A stretch of DNA of 64,000 bases from Ilumatobacteraceae bacterium (GCA_033344875.1 JAWPMO010000001.1:3249595-3313594); one strand, 5' to 3'. Positions 49,624-60,825 are shown, counted from the stretch's first letter. Numbers and translations: made by a program. Notes: generated by a model not told the origin, from the letters alone.

Positions 49624-51057
49624 TCAGACGCTGCGCGCCGCGTTGTCGAAGCGGGTGTACTGACCCAGGAAGACGAGCCGTTTGGTGCCGATCGGGCCGG
49701 CACGGTGCTTGGCGACGATCACCTCGGCCGAACCCTTGTCGGGCGAGTCGGCGTGGTACACCTCGTCGCGATAGAGGAACATGACGACGTCGGCGTCCTG
49801 CTCGAGTGATCCGGACTCGCGCAGGTCGCTGAGCATCGGTCGCTTGTCGGCCCGAGCCTCGAGCGAACGGCTGAGCTGGCTCGCGGCGACGATCGGTACC
49901 TCGAGTTCACGGGCGAGGATCTTCAGGTTTCGGCTGATCTCGCTGACCTCGAGCTGCCGGTTCTCGGAGTTGCCCGTGCCGCCCATCAGCTGGAGATAGT
50001 CGATGAGGATCAGGCCGATGCCGCCGAAACGCGCCTTGATGCGTCGGGCCTTGGCCCGGATCTCCATCACGGTCACCCGTGGGTTGTCGTCGAGGAACAG
50101 CGGCACCTCGAGCCGACCGATCGCCTTGCCGATCTTGGCCCAGTCGCTCTCGGCCAGTTTGCCCGTTCGGAGCTTGGTGCGATCGACACGCCCCTCGCCG
50201 GCGAGGATGCTCTGCGTCATCTCCTGGTGGCCCATCTCGAGCGAGAACATCAGCACCGGTTTGGCCGCCTGTTGCGCGACATGGGTCGCCATGCCGAGCA
50301 GGAAGCTCGACTTGCCCATGGCGGGCCGTGCTCCGACGATGTACAGCGCGTTGGGCTGCAGACCCGACAGCAGCTCGTCGAGGTCGGTGTACCCGCTGGG
50401 GACGCCGGTGATCGTGTCGCCACGGTCGTACGTCTCTTGGAGGTGGTCCATCACCTCGGGCAGCAGTTCTTCGATCGTCCGGGTCGAGTCGGTGACGCGC
50501 TGCTCGGCGACGTTGAAGATCTTGGTCTCGGCCTCGTCGAGCGCCTTGACGACGTCGTCGGGCTCGCTGTACGCCAGTTCGGCGATGTCGCCGGCTGCGT
50601 AGATCAGCTGCCGGAGGAGCGCGGTCTCCTGGACGATCTTGGCGTAGTGGCCGGCGGATGAGATCGCCGGGGTCGCGTTCTGGAGTTCGTGCAGCGCGCT
50701 CGGACCGCCGACCTCGTCGAGGAGCCCAGCGCGACGCAGTTCGTCGGCGACGGTGACCGTGTCGGCCGGCGCCGCGCTGGAGTACAGCGCCCGGATCGCG
50801 TCGAAGATGTGACGGTTCGCCGGACGGTAGAAGTCGGCGGGGGTGAGCCCCATCTCGCTGACGACGCCGATCGCGTCGCGCGACAGCAGCATCGCGCCGA
50901 GCACCGATTCTTCGGCGTCGATGTTGTGCGGTGGCACGCGCCCGCGGCTGCCGGACGAGGACCCCGACGAACGAGGCCCATCGGAGTGTCGAGGACCGCC
51001 GCCACCGAAACCGCCACCACCGTCGGTATCGATGGGGAAGTACTCGTCACCGGCCAT
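49624..51057 (-). CDS. dnaB: Replicative DNA helicase DnaB
   Basis: DnaB is the hexameric helicase that opens the fork. The 477-residue protein has a Gly/Ser-rich N-terminal tail (residues 1-40), the N-domain HNIDAEESVLGAMLLSRDAI and a RecA-like C-domain with Walker A ARPAMGKSSFL near residue 244. It also has LFSLEMGHQEMTQ, LILIDYLQLM and SQLSRSLEAR. No intein is present. ATG 51057 (MAGDEYFP) is chosen; the frame's extension to 51177 runs through DnaA-box-like sites. It is detached from the rplI operon, its common neighbour. Confidence 0.95.
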   Translation of the reverse strand: MAGDEYFPIDTDGGGGFGGGGPRHSDGPRSSGSSSGSRGRVPPHNIDAEESVLGAMLLSRDAIGVVSEMGLTPADFYRPANRHIFDAIRALYSSAAPADTVTVADELRRAGLLDEVGGPSALHELQNATPAISSAGHYAKIVQETALLRQLIYAAGDIAELAYSEPDDVVKALDEAETKIFNVAEQRVTDSTRTIEELLPEVMDHLQETYDRGDTITGVPSGYTDLDELLSGLQPNALYIVGARPAMGKSSFLLGMATHVAQQAAKPVLMFSLEMGHQEMTQSILAGEGRVDRTKLRTGKLAESDWAKIGKAIGRLEVPLFLDDNPRVTVMEIRAKARRIKARFGGIGLILIDYLQLMGGTGNSENRQLEVSEISRNLKILARELEVPIVAASQLSRSLEARADKRPMLSDLRESGSLEQDADVVMFLYRDEVYHADSPDKGSAEVIVAKHRAGPIGTKRLVFLGQYTRFDNAARSV

Positions 51058-51095
51058 GAGGCCACCATCCTGGCGGTGTTGCCCTGTGCGTTGAA

Positions 51096-51177
51096 AGGGG
51101 ACAACGCAGCAATGACGTGGACAACCGAGAAATCCCGTGGATAAGACCACCCTGGTTGTGGACGTCCATGTGGACAA
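51096..51177 (-). promoter_or_regulatory. Run of DnaA-box-like sites upstream of dnaB
   Basis: Five same-direction sites, read on the minus strand, lie at 51096-51104 (TTGTCCCCT), 51116-51124 (TTGTCCACG), 51136-51144 (TTATCCACG), 51157-51165 (ACGTCCACA) and 51169-51177 (TTGTCCACA, perfect). Start steps are 20, 20, 21 and 12 bp. The run lies 39-120 bp before the dnaB start, where a promoter should be. Confidence 0.5.
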
Positions 51178-51228
51178 GCCTCGTCGCAGGGTGTGGCAGG
51201 GTGTGGCAGGGTGCCGCGGGCGGGAGTG

Positions 51229-51852
51229 CTAGGACACCCGTCGGAACAGATAGGCGAACGGCGACGTCGTGTAGGCGATGCCGCGCCCGAGTTCGTGGAG
51301 CAGCTCACGGGTGATCGGCGCCGGCCGCTTCGGCACCAGGTGTCGGCCGAGGTCGTCATCGGACACCCGGTACACGCCGTCGCGAGCCGTGACGACAGCC
51401 GCCAGCGCGTATCGGTCGTCGATCGACGCCATCGCCGCGTCGCCGTGGCTGGAGTTGACCAGCAACGTCCCGCCGATCCGCAGGTGGCGGGTGCAGTGCT
51501 CCGAGACGAAGCCGGCATAGAGCGAGATCAGGAGGTCGAATGCTTCGTCGGCGAGTGGGAGTTCGTCGGTGTAGTCGGCGTGGACGAACGCGATCGTGCG
51601 GGTTTGCGTCCCCACCTCGGCCTGCACGATCTGCTCGACACCCGCCCGGTCGCCGAAGAACCGGTTCGCCCGGCGATCGACATCGACGTAGGTGACGTCG
51701 GGGATCGAGAACGACGGAGCGATGTCGACGTAGCTGCCGGGATAGAGGGCCGACGTCGCACCGGTCGCCTCGGCGACGACCTCGAAGAGCCGCCGTCGAT
51801 CGCCGACCGATCGATCCTGGCGCTCCCAGAGCTCGACGGTCGACTCCGGCAT
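51229..51852 (-). CDS. Methyltransferase-like protein of unknown function
   Basis: The 207-residue protein has a Rossmann-like order: ALYPGSYVDIAPSFSIPDVTYVDVD, a middle FVHADYTDELPLADEAFDLLISLY that resembles methyltransferase motif IV, and LRIGGTLLVNSSHGDA. The glycine-rich motif I (usually DxGxGxG) is replaced by YPGSYVDI, so SAM binding is uncertain. It starts 5 bp after purB and is likely cotranscribed with it. Confidence 0.62.
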   Translation of the reverse strand: MPESTVELWERQDRSVGDRRRLFEVVAEATGATSALYPGSYVDIAPSFSIPDVTYVDVDRRANRFFGDRAGVEQIVQAEVGTQTRTIAFVHADYTDELPLADEAFDLLISLYAGFVSEHCTRHLRIGGTLLVNSSHGDAAMASIDDRYALAAVVTARDGVYRVSDDDLGRHLVPKRPAPITRELLHELGRGIAYTTSPFAYLFRRVS

Positions 51853-51857
51853 CGGCG

Positions 51858-53171
51858 TCAGGTCCGGAGGGCGGCGAGTTCGTCGAAGACGACGTCGAGG
51901 TTGCGCAGGCTGCGCCGCAGGTCGAACGCGTCGTCGAGCAGTTCGTTGGGCACCTCGTCGTCGGCCTCGAGCAGCGAGCGGAAGTCGGTGCCCTCGTCCC
52001 AGGCTCGCATCGCGTTGCGCTGCACGATCCGGTATGCGTCGTCGCGGCTCATCCCCGAGGCGACCAGTCCGAGCAGCACCGGCTGGCTGAACACGAGCCC
52101 GTAGCTGGCGTCGAGGTTGGCCTGCATGCGGTCCGGGAACACGACGAGATTCGACAGCAACCGACCCATGCGGCGCATCACGTAGTGGGCCATGTGTGAT
52201 GAGTCGGGCAGCACCACACGTTCGACCGACGAGTGCGAGATGTCGCGCTCGTGCCACAGCGCGACGTCCTGCAACCCGGCGAGCAGGTTCGAACGCAGCA
52301 CCCGCGACAGACCGGTGATGGTCTCCGCCGAGATCGGGTTGCGCTTGTGCGGCATCGCCGACGAACCCTTCTGACCCGGTTTGAATCCCTCCTGGACCTC
52401 GCGGACCTCGGTTCGTTGCAGATGGCGCAGCTCGACCGCCATCAGCTCGCAGGTGGCACCGATCGAAGCGCACGCGTAGAGGAACTCACCGTGGCGGTCG
52501 CGGGCGATCACCTGGGTGGCGGGGACGGGACGGAGTCCGAGTGCGTCGCCGACGAACCGCTCGACCGACGGTGCGATGTTCGAGTAGGTGCCGACGGCGC
52601 CCGAGAGCTTCATGACAGCGATCGACTCGCGAGCAGCCTGGAGTCGGGTGTGGTCGCGGTCGACCTGGAGCGCCCACAGGGCGAGCTTGGCACCGAACGT
52701 GGTCGGTTCGGCATGGACGCCGTGGGTGCGTCCGATCATCACGGTGTCGCGGTGCTCGTCCGCGAGGCCGAGGAGCGTCTGGAGCAGCCGCCCCGACTCG
52801 TCGATCAGGGCGTCGGCGGCGTCGGTCATCTGCCAGCACAGGACGGTGTCGCCGACATCGGACGAGGTCAGCCCGTAGTGGATCCACTTGCCGGCTTCCT
52901 CGGCGCCGCCGGCGGTGATCGAACCCTGGACGACGTCGACGAACGCGGCGACGTCGTGGTCGGTCACGGCCTCGCGTTCGAGGATCGCGGCGACGAACGC
53001 GTCGTCGGCGACCGGTGCGTTGGCGCGGCAGGCCGCCGCGTCGTCGGCCGGCACGACGCCGATCTCGACGTGCGCCTCGGTCGCCAAGAGTTCGACCTCG
53101 AGGTACCGCGCCCACTTCGACGTGTCCGACCAGACCGCCGTCATCTCGGGGGTGGAGTAGCGCGGGATCAT
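51858..53171 (-). CDS. purB: Adenylosuccinate lyase
   Basis: PurB cleaves SAICAR and adenylosuccinate in purine synthesis. The 437-residue protein starts MIPRYSTPEMTAVWSD and has the fumarase-superfamily signature SSAMPHKRNP near residue 267, TSSDVGDTVLCWQM and MIGRTHGVHAEPTTFG with the catalytic His. GGAGGAA lies just before ATG 53171. Upstream lie a (CCGGTG)6 repeat, a 41-bp hairpin element and then purA in the same direction. Confidence 0.96.
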   Translation of the reverse strand: MIPRYSTPEMTAVWSDTSKWARYLEVELLATEAHVEIGVVPADDAAACRANAPVADDAFVAAILEREAVTDHDVAAFVDVVQGSITAGGAEEAGKWIHYGLTSSDVGDTVLCWQMTDAADALIDESGRLLQTLLGLADEHRDTVMIGRTHGVHAEPTTFGAKLALWALQVDRDHTRLQAARESIAVMKLSGAVGTYSNIAPSVERFVGDALGLRPVPATQVIARDRHGEFLYACASIGATCELMAVELRHLQRTEVREVQEGFKPGQKGSSAMPHKRNPISAETITGLSRVLRSNLLAGLQDVALWHERDISHSSVERVVLPDSSHMAHYVMRRMGRLLSNLVVFPDRMQANLDASYGLVFSQPVLLGLVASGMSRDDAYRIVQRNAMRAWDEGTDFRSLLEADDEVPNELLDDAFDLRRSLRNLDVVFDELAALRT

Positions 53172-53180
53172 CGGATTCCT

Positions 53181-53216
53181 CCGGTGCCGGTGCCGGTGCC
53201 GGTGCCGGTGCCGGTG
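53181..53216 (+). repeat. (CCGGTG)6 hexanucleotide repeat upstream of purB
   Basis: Six perfect tandem copies of CCGGTG, 10-45 bp before the purB start codon, between its ribosome site and the 41-bp hairpin element. Confidence 0.95.
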
Positions 53217-53224
53217 ACGCCGCC

Positions 53225-53265
53225 GTGTCGCGGTCTGGGGAGCGTGCGTCCCGGGTTCGCGACAC
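53225..53265 (-). repeat. Single 41-bp hairpin element after purA
   Basis: GTGTCGCG and CGCGACAC arms with a 25-nt centre, exactly 41 bp. The centre (GTCTGGGGAGCGTGCGTCCC-type) differs from the arrays but keeps GGGTT before the right arm. It lies 66 bp from the purA stop. Confidence 0.85.
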
Positions 53266-53330
53266 GGTGGGGTCGGTGGCCGATCCCCGGGGAGCCGGCG
53301 GAGGACGTGGGTGCGTCGGCGGACGTCACG

Positions 53331-54605
53331 TCAGGCAGACCAGAGCAGGTAGTCGTCGCGTTCGGCGCCGACGCCCACCACGTTGACGGGCACGCCGACC
53401 TGTTGCTCGACCAGGGCGAGGAACGCCTTGGCCGCCGGCGGGAGTTCGCCGGTCTCACGGATCCGCGACAGGTCGGTCTTCCAACCGGGCAGCGTCTCGT
53501 ACACCGGCTCCACCGCGCCGAGGACATCGGAGATGTCGGGGTAGTAGTCGATCGGTTCGCCGTCGAGGCGGTAGCCGGTGCAGACCTTGACCTCGTCGAA
53601 CCCGTCGAGGATGTCGAGCTTGGTGAGCGCGATCTCGGTGAGGCTGTTGAGGCGGACGGCCTGGCGCAGCATCACGCAGTCGAGCCAGCCGGCGCGCCGT
53701 CGGCGGCCGGTCACGGTGCCGAACTCGCGGCCGACGTCGATCAGCGTCTCGCCGTCGTCGTCGAGCAGTTCGGTCGGGAACGGTCCGGCACCGACACGGG
53801 TCGTGTACGCCTTGGTGATGCCGACGATGCGGCTGATGTCGCGTGGGCCGAGTCCGCTTCCGGCGCAGGCGCCACCGGCGGTCGGGTTCGACGACGTCAC
53901 ATAGGGGTAGGTGCCGTGGTCGAGGTCGAGGAAGGTCGCCTGCGCGCCCTCGAGCAGGATCTCCGCGCCGCTCGCCAGCGCGTCGTGCAGCAGCGTGACG
54001 GTGTCGGCGACGTACGGCCGCAACCGCTCGCCGAACGCGACGAACCGGGCCACGATCTGGTCGACGTCGAGCGGCTCGCCGCCGGCGTGCTCGATCAGGG
54101 AGTTCTCGGCGATCGCGCGGGCGCGGACGGTGGCCGCGAACCGCTCGGGGTCGACGACTTCGCCGACGCGCACGCCGACGCGGCGCGCCTTGTCGGCGTA
54201 GGCCGGTCCGATGCCCTTGAGGGTGGTGCCGATCTTGTCGTCGCCGCGCATCGCCTCCGCGATCGCGTCGTGGGCCTGATGCCACGGGAAGATCAGGTGG
54301 GCGAGGGTCGAGACCTTGAGCTCGGCGCACGAGATGCCGCGGCCCTCGAGCGTGTCGATCTCGTTGAACAGCGTCGGCAGGTCGACGACGACACCGTTCG
54401 CGATCACGGGGACGACATGGTCGTACAGCACGCCGCTCGGGATGAGCTGGAGTGCGTATTTCTGATCGTCGACCACGACGGTGTGACCGGCGTTGTGACC
54501 ACCCTGGTAGCGCACCACATAGGTGTGCTCCTTCGAGAGCAGGTCGATGATCTTGGCCTTGCCTTCGTCACCCCATTGGGCGCCGACGACGACGGTGACG
54601 GGCAT
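53331..54605 (-). CDS. purA: Adenylosuccinate synthetase
   Basis: PurA joins IMP and aspartate with GTP to form adenylosuccinate. The 424-residue protein has GAQWGDEGKAKIIDLL at the N-terminus, VVRYQGGHNAGHTVV, GTTLKGIGPAYADKARR, LEGAQATFLDLDHGTYPYVTSS and TRVGAGPFPTEL. The GTP loop reads GDEGKAK where GDEGKGK is nearly universal, and TTLKGIGP replaces TTGRGIGP. ATG 54605 has GGGGAG upstream. It precedes purB in the same direction with about 160 bp between. Confidence 0.95.
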   Translation of the reverse strand: MPVTVVVGAQWGDEGKAKIIDLLSKEHTYVVRYQGGHNAGHTVVVDDQKYALQLIPSGVLYDHVVPVIANGVVVDLPTLFNEIDTLEGRGISCAELKVSTLAHLIFPWHQAHDAIAEAMRGDDKIGTTLKGIGPAYADKARRVGVRVGEVVDPERFAATVRARAIAENSLIEHAGGEPLDVDQIVARFVAFGERLRPYVADTVTLLHDALASGAEILLEGAQATFLDLDHGTYPYVTSSNPTAGGACAGSGLGPRDISRIVGITKAYTTRVGAGPFPTELLDDDGETLIDVGREFGTVTGRRRRAGWLDCVMLRQAVRLNSLTEIALTKLDILDGFDEVKVCTGYRLDGEPIDYYPDISDVLGAVEPVYETLPGWKTDLSRIRETGELPPAAKAFLALVEQQVGVPVNVVGVGAERDDYLLWSA

Positions 54606-54751
54606 GGGCACGCTCCCCGGAGAGTTCGGACTGGAACGTGGCATGACTCTACTCCGCACGATCCCGCAGCACCGCTTCCGCGGCCGGTTCTGAACGATTT
54701 GTCCGGTGTGCCCAGGGAGGAACCACCGCCACTGCGTCGGAGATCGGCCGG

Positions 54752-54757
54752 TACCGT
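54752..54757 (+). promoter_or_regulatory. -10 box for the HisD-superfamily gene (leaderless)
   Basis: TACCGT followed by 7 nt and GTG 54765. Confidence 0.55.
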
Positions 54758-54764
54758 GAGACGC

Positions 54765-56084
54765 GTGAGTGTGCTGCGGCTTCAACGGTGGTCGGACATG
54801 GACGAGACGGCTCGGGTCGCGCTCCTCGCCCGAGGGCTCGACGACATCTTCGAGCCCGGGCTCCGGGCGTCGATCGGCGGCCTGATCGACGATGTGCGCG
54901 AACGTGGCGACGACGCGGTCTGCGACGCGCTGGCCCGCTTCGACGGGATCGAGATCGAGCCCGACGGTCTGCGGGTGTCCGATGACGAGCTCGACTCGGC
55001 GAGGGTGTCCGACGAGGTCGACGCGGCGATCGACGATGCGATCGCCCATCTGCGGGCGTTCAACGAACAGCAACTCGCCCGATTCGACGACTGGTCGTTC
55101 GAGTCGGAACCGGGCTTGACCGTCGGCGAGAAGATCACACCGATCTCGTCGGCCGGCCTCTTCACGCCGTCGGGCAAGGCCAGCTATCCGAGTGTCACCT
55201 ACCAACTCGCGGTGCCCGCCGTCGTCGCCGGCGTCCCCGCGGTCACCGTGGTCGTGCCGCCGGTGCCGGGTGGTTCGGGCGAGGTCGACCCGGCGGTCCG
55301 GGTCGTGTGCCGCAAGCTGGGGCTCCGCGACCTCGTGCGCGTCAACGGCCCGGCCGGGATCGCAGCGCTCGGGTTCGGCACGCACACGGTCTCCCGGGTC
55401 GCCAAGGTGATGGGGCCCGGCTCGCCGGCCGTCACGATCGCCCAGGTCGAGATGCAGCGACACGGCGTCTCGACGGTGATGCTGCTCGGTCCGACCGAGA
55501 GCGTCGTCATCGCCGACGAGTCGGCCGATCCGATGCGTCTCGCGGCCGACCTGCTGGTCGAGGCCGAACACGGCACCGACAGTTCCGTGGTCCTGCTGAC
55601 CCCGAGCGCCGACCTCGTCGCGGCCACCGACGAGCACCTCGCACGACAGATCGATGAACTCCCCGAGGCGCGCGCCGAGGCGGCACGCGCCGCACTCGGG
55701 CCCAACGGCGGCGCCGTCGTGGTCGGTGACCTGGGCGTCGCCGTCGAGATCGCGAACGCGTACGCGCCCGAGCACCTGCAGGTCGCCGTCGCCGACGACC
55801 GGGTCGATGAGGTCGTCGGCGGACTGGTCAACGCGGGCGAGATCCTGATCGGCCAGCACACCCCGTTCAGCGCCGCGAACTTCGTGATCGGGTGCCCCGC
55901 CTCACTCCCGACGAGCGGGTTCGCGCACGTCAGTTCGGGGATCACCGCCGCGACGTTCCTCAAACGGACCGCGATCGCGCGGGCGGACCGGGTGGCGTTC
56001 GACCGCATGTCCGACTCGGTGATCGCGCTCGCCGACCACGAGGGTTTTCCGGCGCACGCGGCGGCGATCCACCGCCGCCGCTGA
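54765..56084 (+). CDS. Divergent histidinol-dehydrogenase-superfamily protein
   Basis: The 439-residue protein has the HisD fold throughout: SSAGLFTPSGKASYPSVTYQ, GPTESVVIADESADP, AYAPEHLQVAV with the catalytic Glu-His pair, and the late SSGITAATFLKR. Several HisD hallmarks differ. The NAD segment GPGN-YV is GPGSPAVTIAQ, the zinc-ligand region LSQAEHD is LVEAEHG, and the GDY-x-xG-NHVLPT segment is ANFVIGCPASLPT, losing the zinc Asp and the His. GTG 54765 is set by TACCGT. No other his gene is nearby. It may oxidise a different amino or hydroxy compound; hisD proper may be elsewhere. Confidence 0.82.
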   Translation: MSVLRLQRWSDMDETARVALLARGLDDIFEPGLRASIGGLIDDVRERGDDAVCDALARFDGIEIEPDGLRVSDDELDSARVSDEVDAAIDDAIAHLRAFNEQQLARFDDWSFESEPGLTVGEKITPISSAGLFTPSGKASYPSVTYQLAVPAVVAGVPAVTVVVPPVPGGSGEVDPAVRVVCRKLGLRDLVRVNGPAGIAALGFGTHTVSRVAKVMGPGSPAVTIAQVEMQRHGVSTVMLLGPTESVVIADESADPMRLAADLLVEAEHGTDSSVVLLTPSADLVAATDEHLARQIDELPEARAEAARAALGPNGGAVVVGDLGVAVEIANAYAPEHLQVAVADDRVDEVVGGLVNAGEILIGQHTPFSAANFVIGCPASLPTSGFAHVSSGITAATFLKRTAIARADRVAFDRMSDSVIALADHEGFPAHAAAIHRRR

Positions 56085-56149
56085 CCCGATTCGACCACTC
56101 CCGGCGGGCGAAGGCGCGCACGTCGCGTGATCTGACCGCCGACGTGGCG

Positions 56150-56155
56150 TACGCT
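56150..56155 (+). promoter_or_regulatory. -10 box for the response regulator operon (leaderless)
   Basis: TACGCT followed by 7 nt and GTG 56163. An ATG at 56161 is at once followed by a stop codon, which supports GTG as the start. Confidence 0.58.
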
Positions 56156-56162
56156 GCAACAT

Positions 56163-56843
56163 GTGACGACCATTTTGCTGGTTGAGGACGACGAGCGGAT
56201 CAGCGAGCCGCTGCTCCGGGTACTCGGCACCGAAGGGTTCGAAGCCGTCCACGCATCGAGCGGTCTCGAGGGTCTCGAGCTGCTGACCGCACGACGCCCG
56301 GACCTCATGCTGCTCGACCTCACGCTCCCCGACATCGACGGACTCGACGTGTGCCGCAAGGTCCGCGAGGAGCGACCGGAGCTGCCGATCATCATGTTGA
56401 CGGCCCGCGCCGAGGAGATGGACGTGATCGTCGGTCTGGGTGCCGGCGCCGACGACTACGTGCCCAAGCCGTTCCGGCTCGCGGAGCTGGTCGCTCGGAT
56501 CAAGGCCCGGCTCCGGGTCGCCGAAGCCGCGAACCAGATGCCGCGCGAGATCATCGGCGGCCCACTGCGCGTCAACACCGAGTCCCGTCGGGCGTACCTC
56601 GACGGCGACGAACTCGAACTGACGTCGAAGGAGTTCGACCTGCTCGCGCTGTTGATGAGCAAGCCGGACGCCACCTTCACCCGCGAACAGATCATGGCGT
56701 CGGTGTGGGACGAGAACTACTGGGGTTCGACTCGCACGCTTGACACGCACATCTCCACCCTCCGCCGCAAGATCGGCGACGACACGGATCCGCCGTCGCT
56801 GATCGTGACCGTCAGAGGTGTGGGATTCCGGTTCGAGGGCTGA
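56163..56843 (+). CDS. OmpR/PhoB-family response regulator
   Basis: The 226-residue protein has a receiver domain with the acidic pair EDD at 8-10, phospho-acceptor Asp52 (LLDLTLPD) and Lys in DDYVPKPF. A winged-helix DNA-binding domain follows (ELELTSKEFDLLALLMSKP, TLDTHISTLRRKIGDD, VTVRGVGFRF). It is followed after 12 bp by its histidine kinase gene. Target genes are unknown. Confidence 0.94.
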   Translation: MTTILLVEDDERISEPLLRVLGTEGFEAVHASSGLEGLELLTARRPDLMLLDLTLPDIDGLDVCRKVREERPELPIIMLTARAEEMDVIVGLGAGADDYVPKPFRLAELVARIKARLRVAEAANQMPREIIGGPLRVNTESRRAYLDGDELELTSKEFDLLALLMSKPDATFTREQIMASVWDENYWGSTRTLDTHISTLRRKIGDDTDPPSLIVTVRGVGFRFEG

Positions 56844-56855
56844 CCCGAACCGACC

Positions 56856-58100
56856 ATGCGGCGTCGGCTCGTCATCTCCACGATCGCGATCGTGCTCGTC
56901 GTGCTCGGCGCGCTCGCCGTGCCGGTCGGCAAGATCGTGTTCGACGCCGCCGAGGAGCAGCTCAACGTCAGGCTGAACAGCGATGCGCAATCCCTGGTCG
57001 ACGCCTGGGAGCGAGCGAGCGCTCGCGGTGAGGAACTGACCGACGGTGAACTCGTCGATCTGATCCTTCCCGGTGACGCGCTGGTGGTCATCGAGGACGA
57101 CGGCGCCCGGGCGGTCCAGGACCTGGCGAGCGGCACCTCGTCCACCCGCAACGTCAAGCTCGCGGCGGCCGATGGCACGTCGTTCAGCCTGTCGACGGCC
57201 GCCGATCCGCTGAACGAGGACTTCCGCCGCCAGCTCCGGATCCTGCTCCTGCTCGCGCTGGGCGCGATCGTCGCCGCGGCCGGTCTGGCGGCGGTGCAGG
57301 CCCGACAGTTGGCGCGTCCACTCGAGCGACTGGCGTTGCGCGCCGGCCGGATCGGCGACGGCGACTTCAGCCGGCGACCGTTCACCCCGACGCACATCCC
57401 CGAGATCGACCACATCGGATCGTCGCTCGATTTGAGTGCGATGCGGGTCGAGACGATGTTGGCGAACGAGCGGCACTTCACCGCCGACGCGACCCATCAG
57501 CTCCGCACCGGGATCGCCGGGATCGCGATGCGCCTCGAGCTACTGAGCCTGCACCCCGATGCGCTGGTGGCGACCGATGCGTCCGAGGGCCTCCGTCAGA
57601 CCGACCAGCTCAACGCGACGATCGACGACCTCCTCGCCGCGGCTCGGAACCGGACCACGAACGAGCGTGAGGTGTTCGACCTCGCCACGATCATCAACGA
57701 CCACGCCGACGAATGGCAGCCGAGGTTCCAGGCGGTCCGCCGCCACATCTCGGTGATCACGTCCAACCCGGCACCGCCGGTGTTCGGGACGAAAGGGTTG
57801 ACCGGTCAGGTGCTCGACATCTTGATCGACAACGCGCTCAAGCACGGTGCCGGTGCGGTCACATTGATGATCGACGGGCCGTCGGTCGTGGTGATCGACC
57901 AGGGTTCGGGCATGTCGAAGGCGCGACTGTCGTCGGTGTTCGACGGACCGGTCGATCCGTCGGCCAAGCACGGCCGCGGGCTCGCCCTGGCGCGGCGGTT
58001 GGCCCAGGTCGACGGTGGCGCGCTGTCGGTGGTGGGCAACAACCCGTTGCGACTGCGGCTCGAACTCGTCAGGGGCGACATCGGCCCGGTCGCCGGCTGA
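56856..58100 (+). CDS. Membrane sensor histidine kinase
   Basis: The 414-residue protein has two membrane helices (residues 7-27 and about 128-147) around a sensor domain of 100 residues, a HAMP domain (ARQLARPLERLALRAGRIGDG) and an H-box HFTADATHQLRTGIAG with His near 214. The H-box has Gln for the usual Glu (HQLRT). The ATPase domain shows LIDNALKHGAG, VVIDQGSGM and GRGLALARRLAQ. It is cotranscribed with the response regulator. The signal is unknown. Confidence 0.9.
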   Translation: MRRRLVISTIAIVLVVLGALAVPVGKIVFDAAEEQLNVRLNSDAQSLVDAWERASARGEELTDGELVDLILPGDALVVIEDDGARAVQDLASGTSSTRNVKLAAADGTSFSLSTAADPLNEDFRRQLRILLLLALGAIVAAAGLAAVQARQLARPLERLALRAGRIGDGDFSRRPFTPTHIPEIDHIGSSLDLSAMRVETMLANERHFTADATHQLRTGIAGIAMRLELLSLHPDALVATDASEGLRQTDQLNATIDDLLAAARNRTTNEREVFDLATIINDHADEWQPRFQAVRRHISVITSNPAPPVFGTKGLTGQVLDILIDNALKHGAGAVTLMIDGPSVVVIDQGSGMSKARLSSVFDGPVDPSAKHGRGLALARRLAQVDGGALSVVGNNPLRLRLELVRGDIGPVAG

Positions 58101-58130
58101 GTCGGTCGGCGGCACCGTCGGCACTGCCCC

Positions 58131-58180
58131 GAAAAAACCAGTCGCCGTCTCCAGAAGGCGGGATCTCTGGAGACGGCGAG
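58131..58180 (-). terminator. Intrinsic terminator after clpB
   Basis: TCGCCGTCTCCAGA (58142-58155) pairs with TCTGGAGACGGCGA (58166-58179) over 14 bp around a 10-nt loop. Read on the minus strand, the hairpin is followed after 4 nt by TTTTTT (58135-58130 region). It ends the clpB transcript and may also stop the convergent kinase transcript. Confidence 0.88.
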
Positions 58181-58302
58181 CGGAAGGAAACGCCAACATC
58201 TTGGCGCACCCGACCTGGATCTGCCGACAACTCGATGTCAAGTCTCGGCAAAATGAGGGCGGAACCGGCGGGAGTGCGGCCGCCGGGGTGACGGCCGGGC
58301 CG

Positions 58303-60819
<2,517 letters not shown>

Positions 60820-60825
60820 GCGGTC

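Noticed and set aside
52233-56084. 1,283-codon plus-strand frame covering purB, purA and the HisD-like gene
   Set aside because: Only the part from 54765 is real; the upstream part is antisense to purB and purA.
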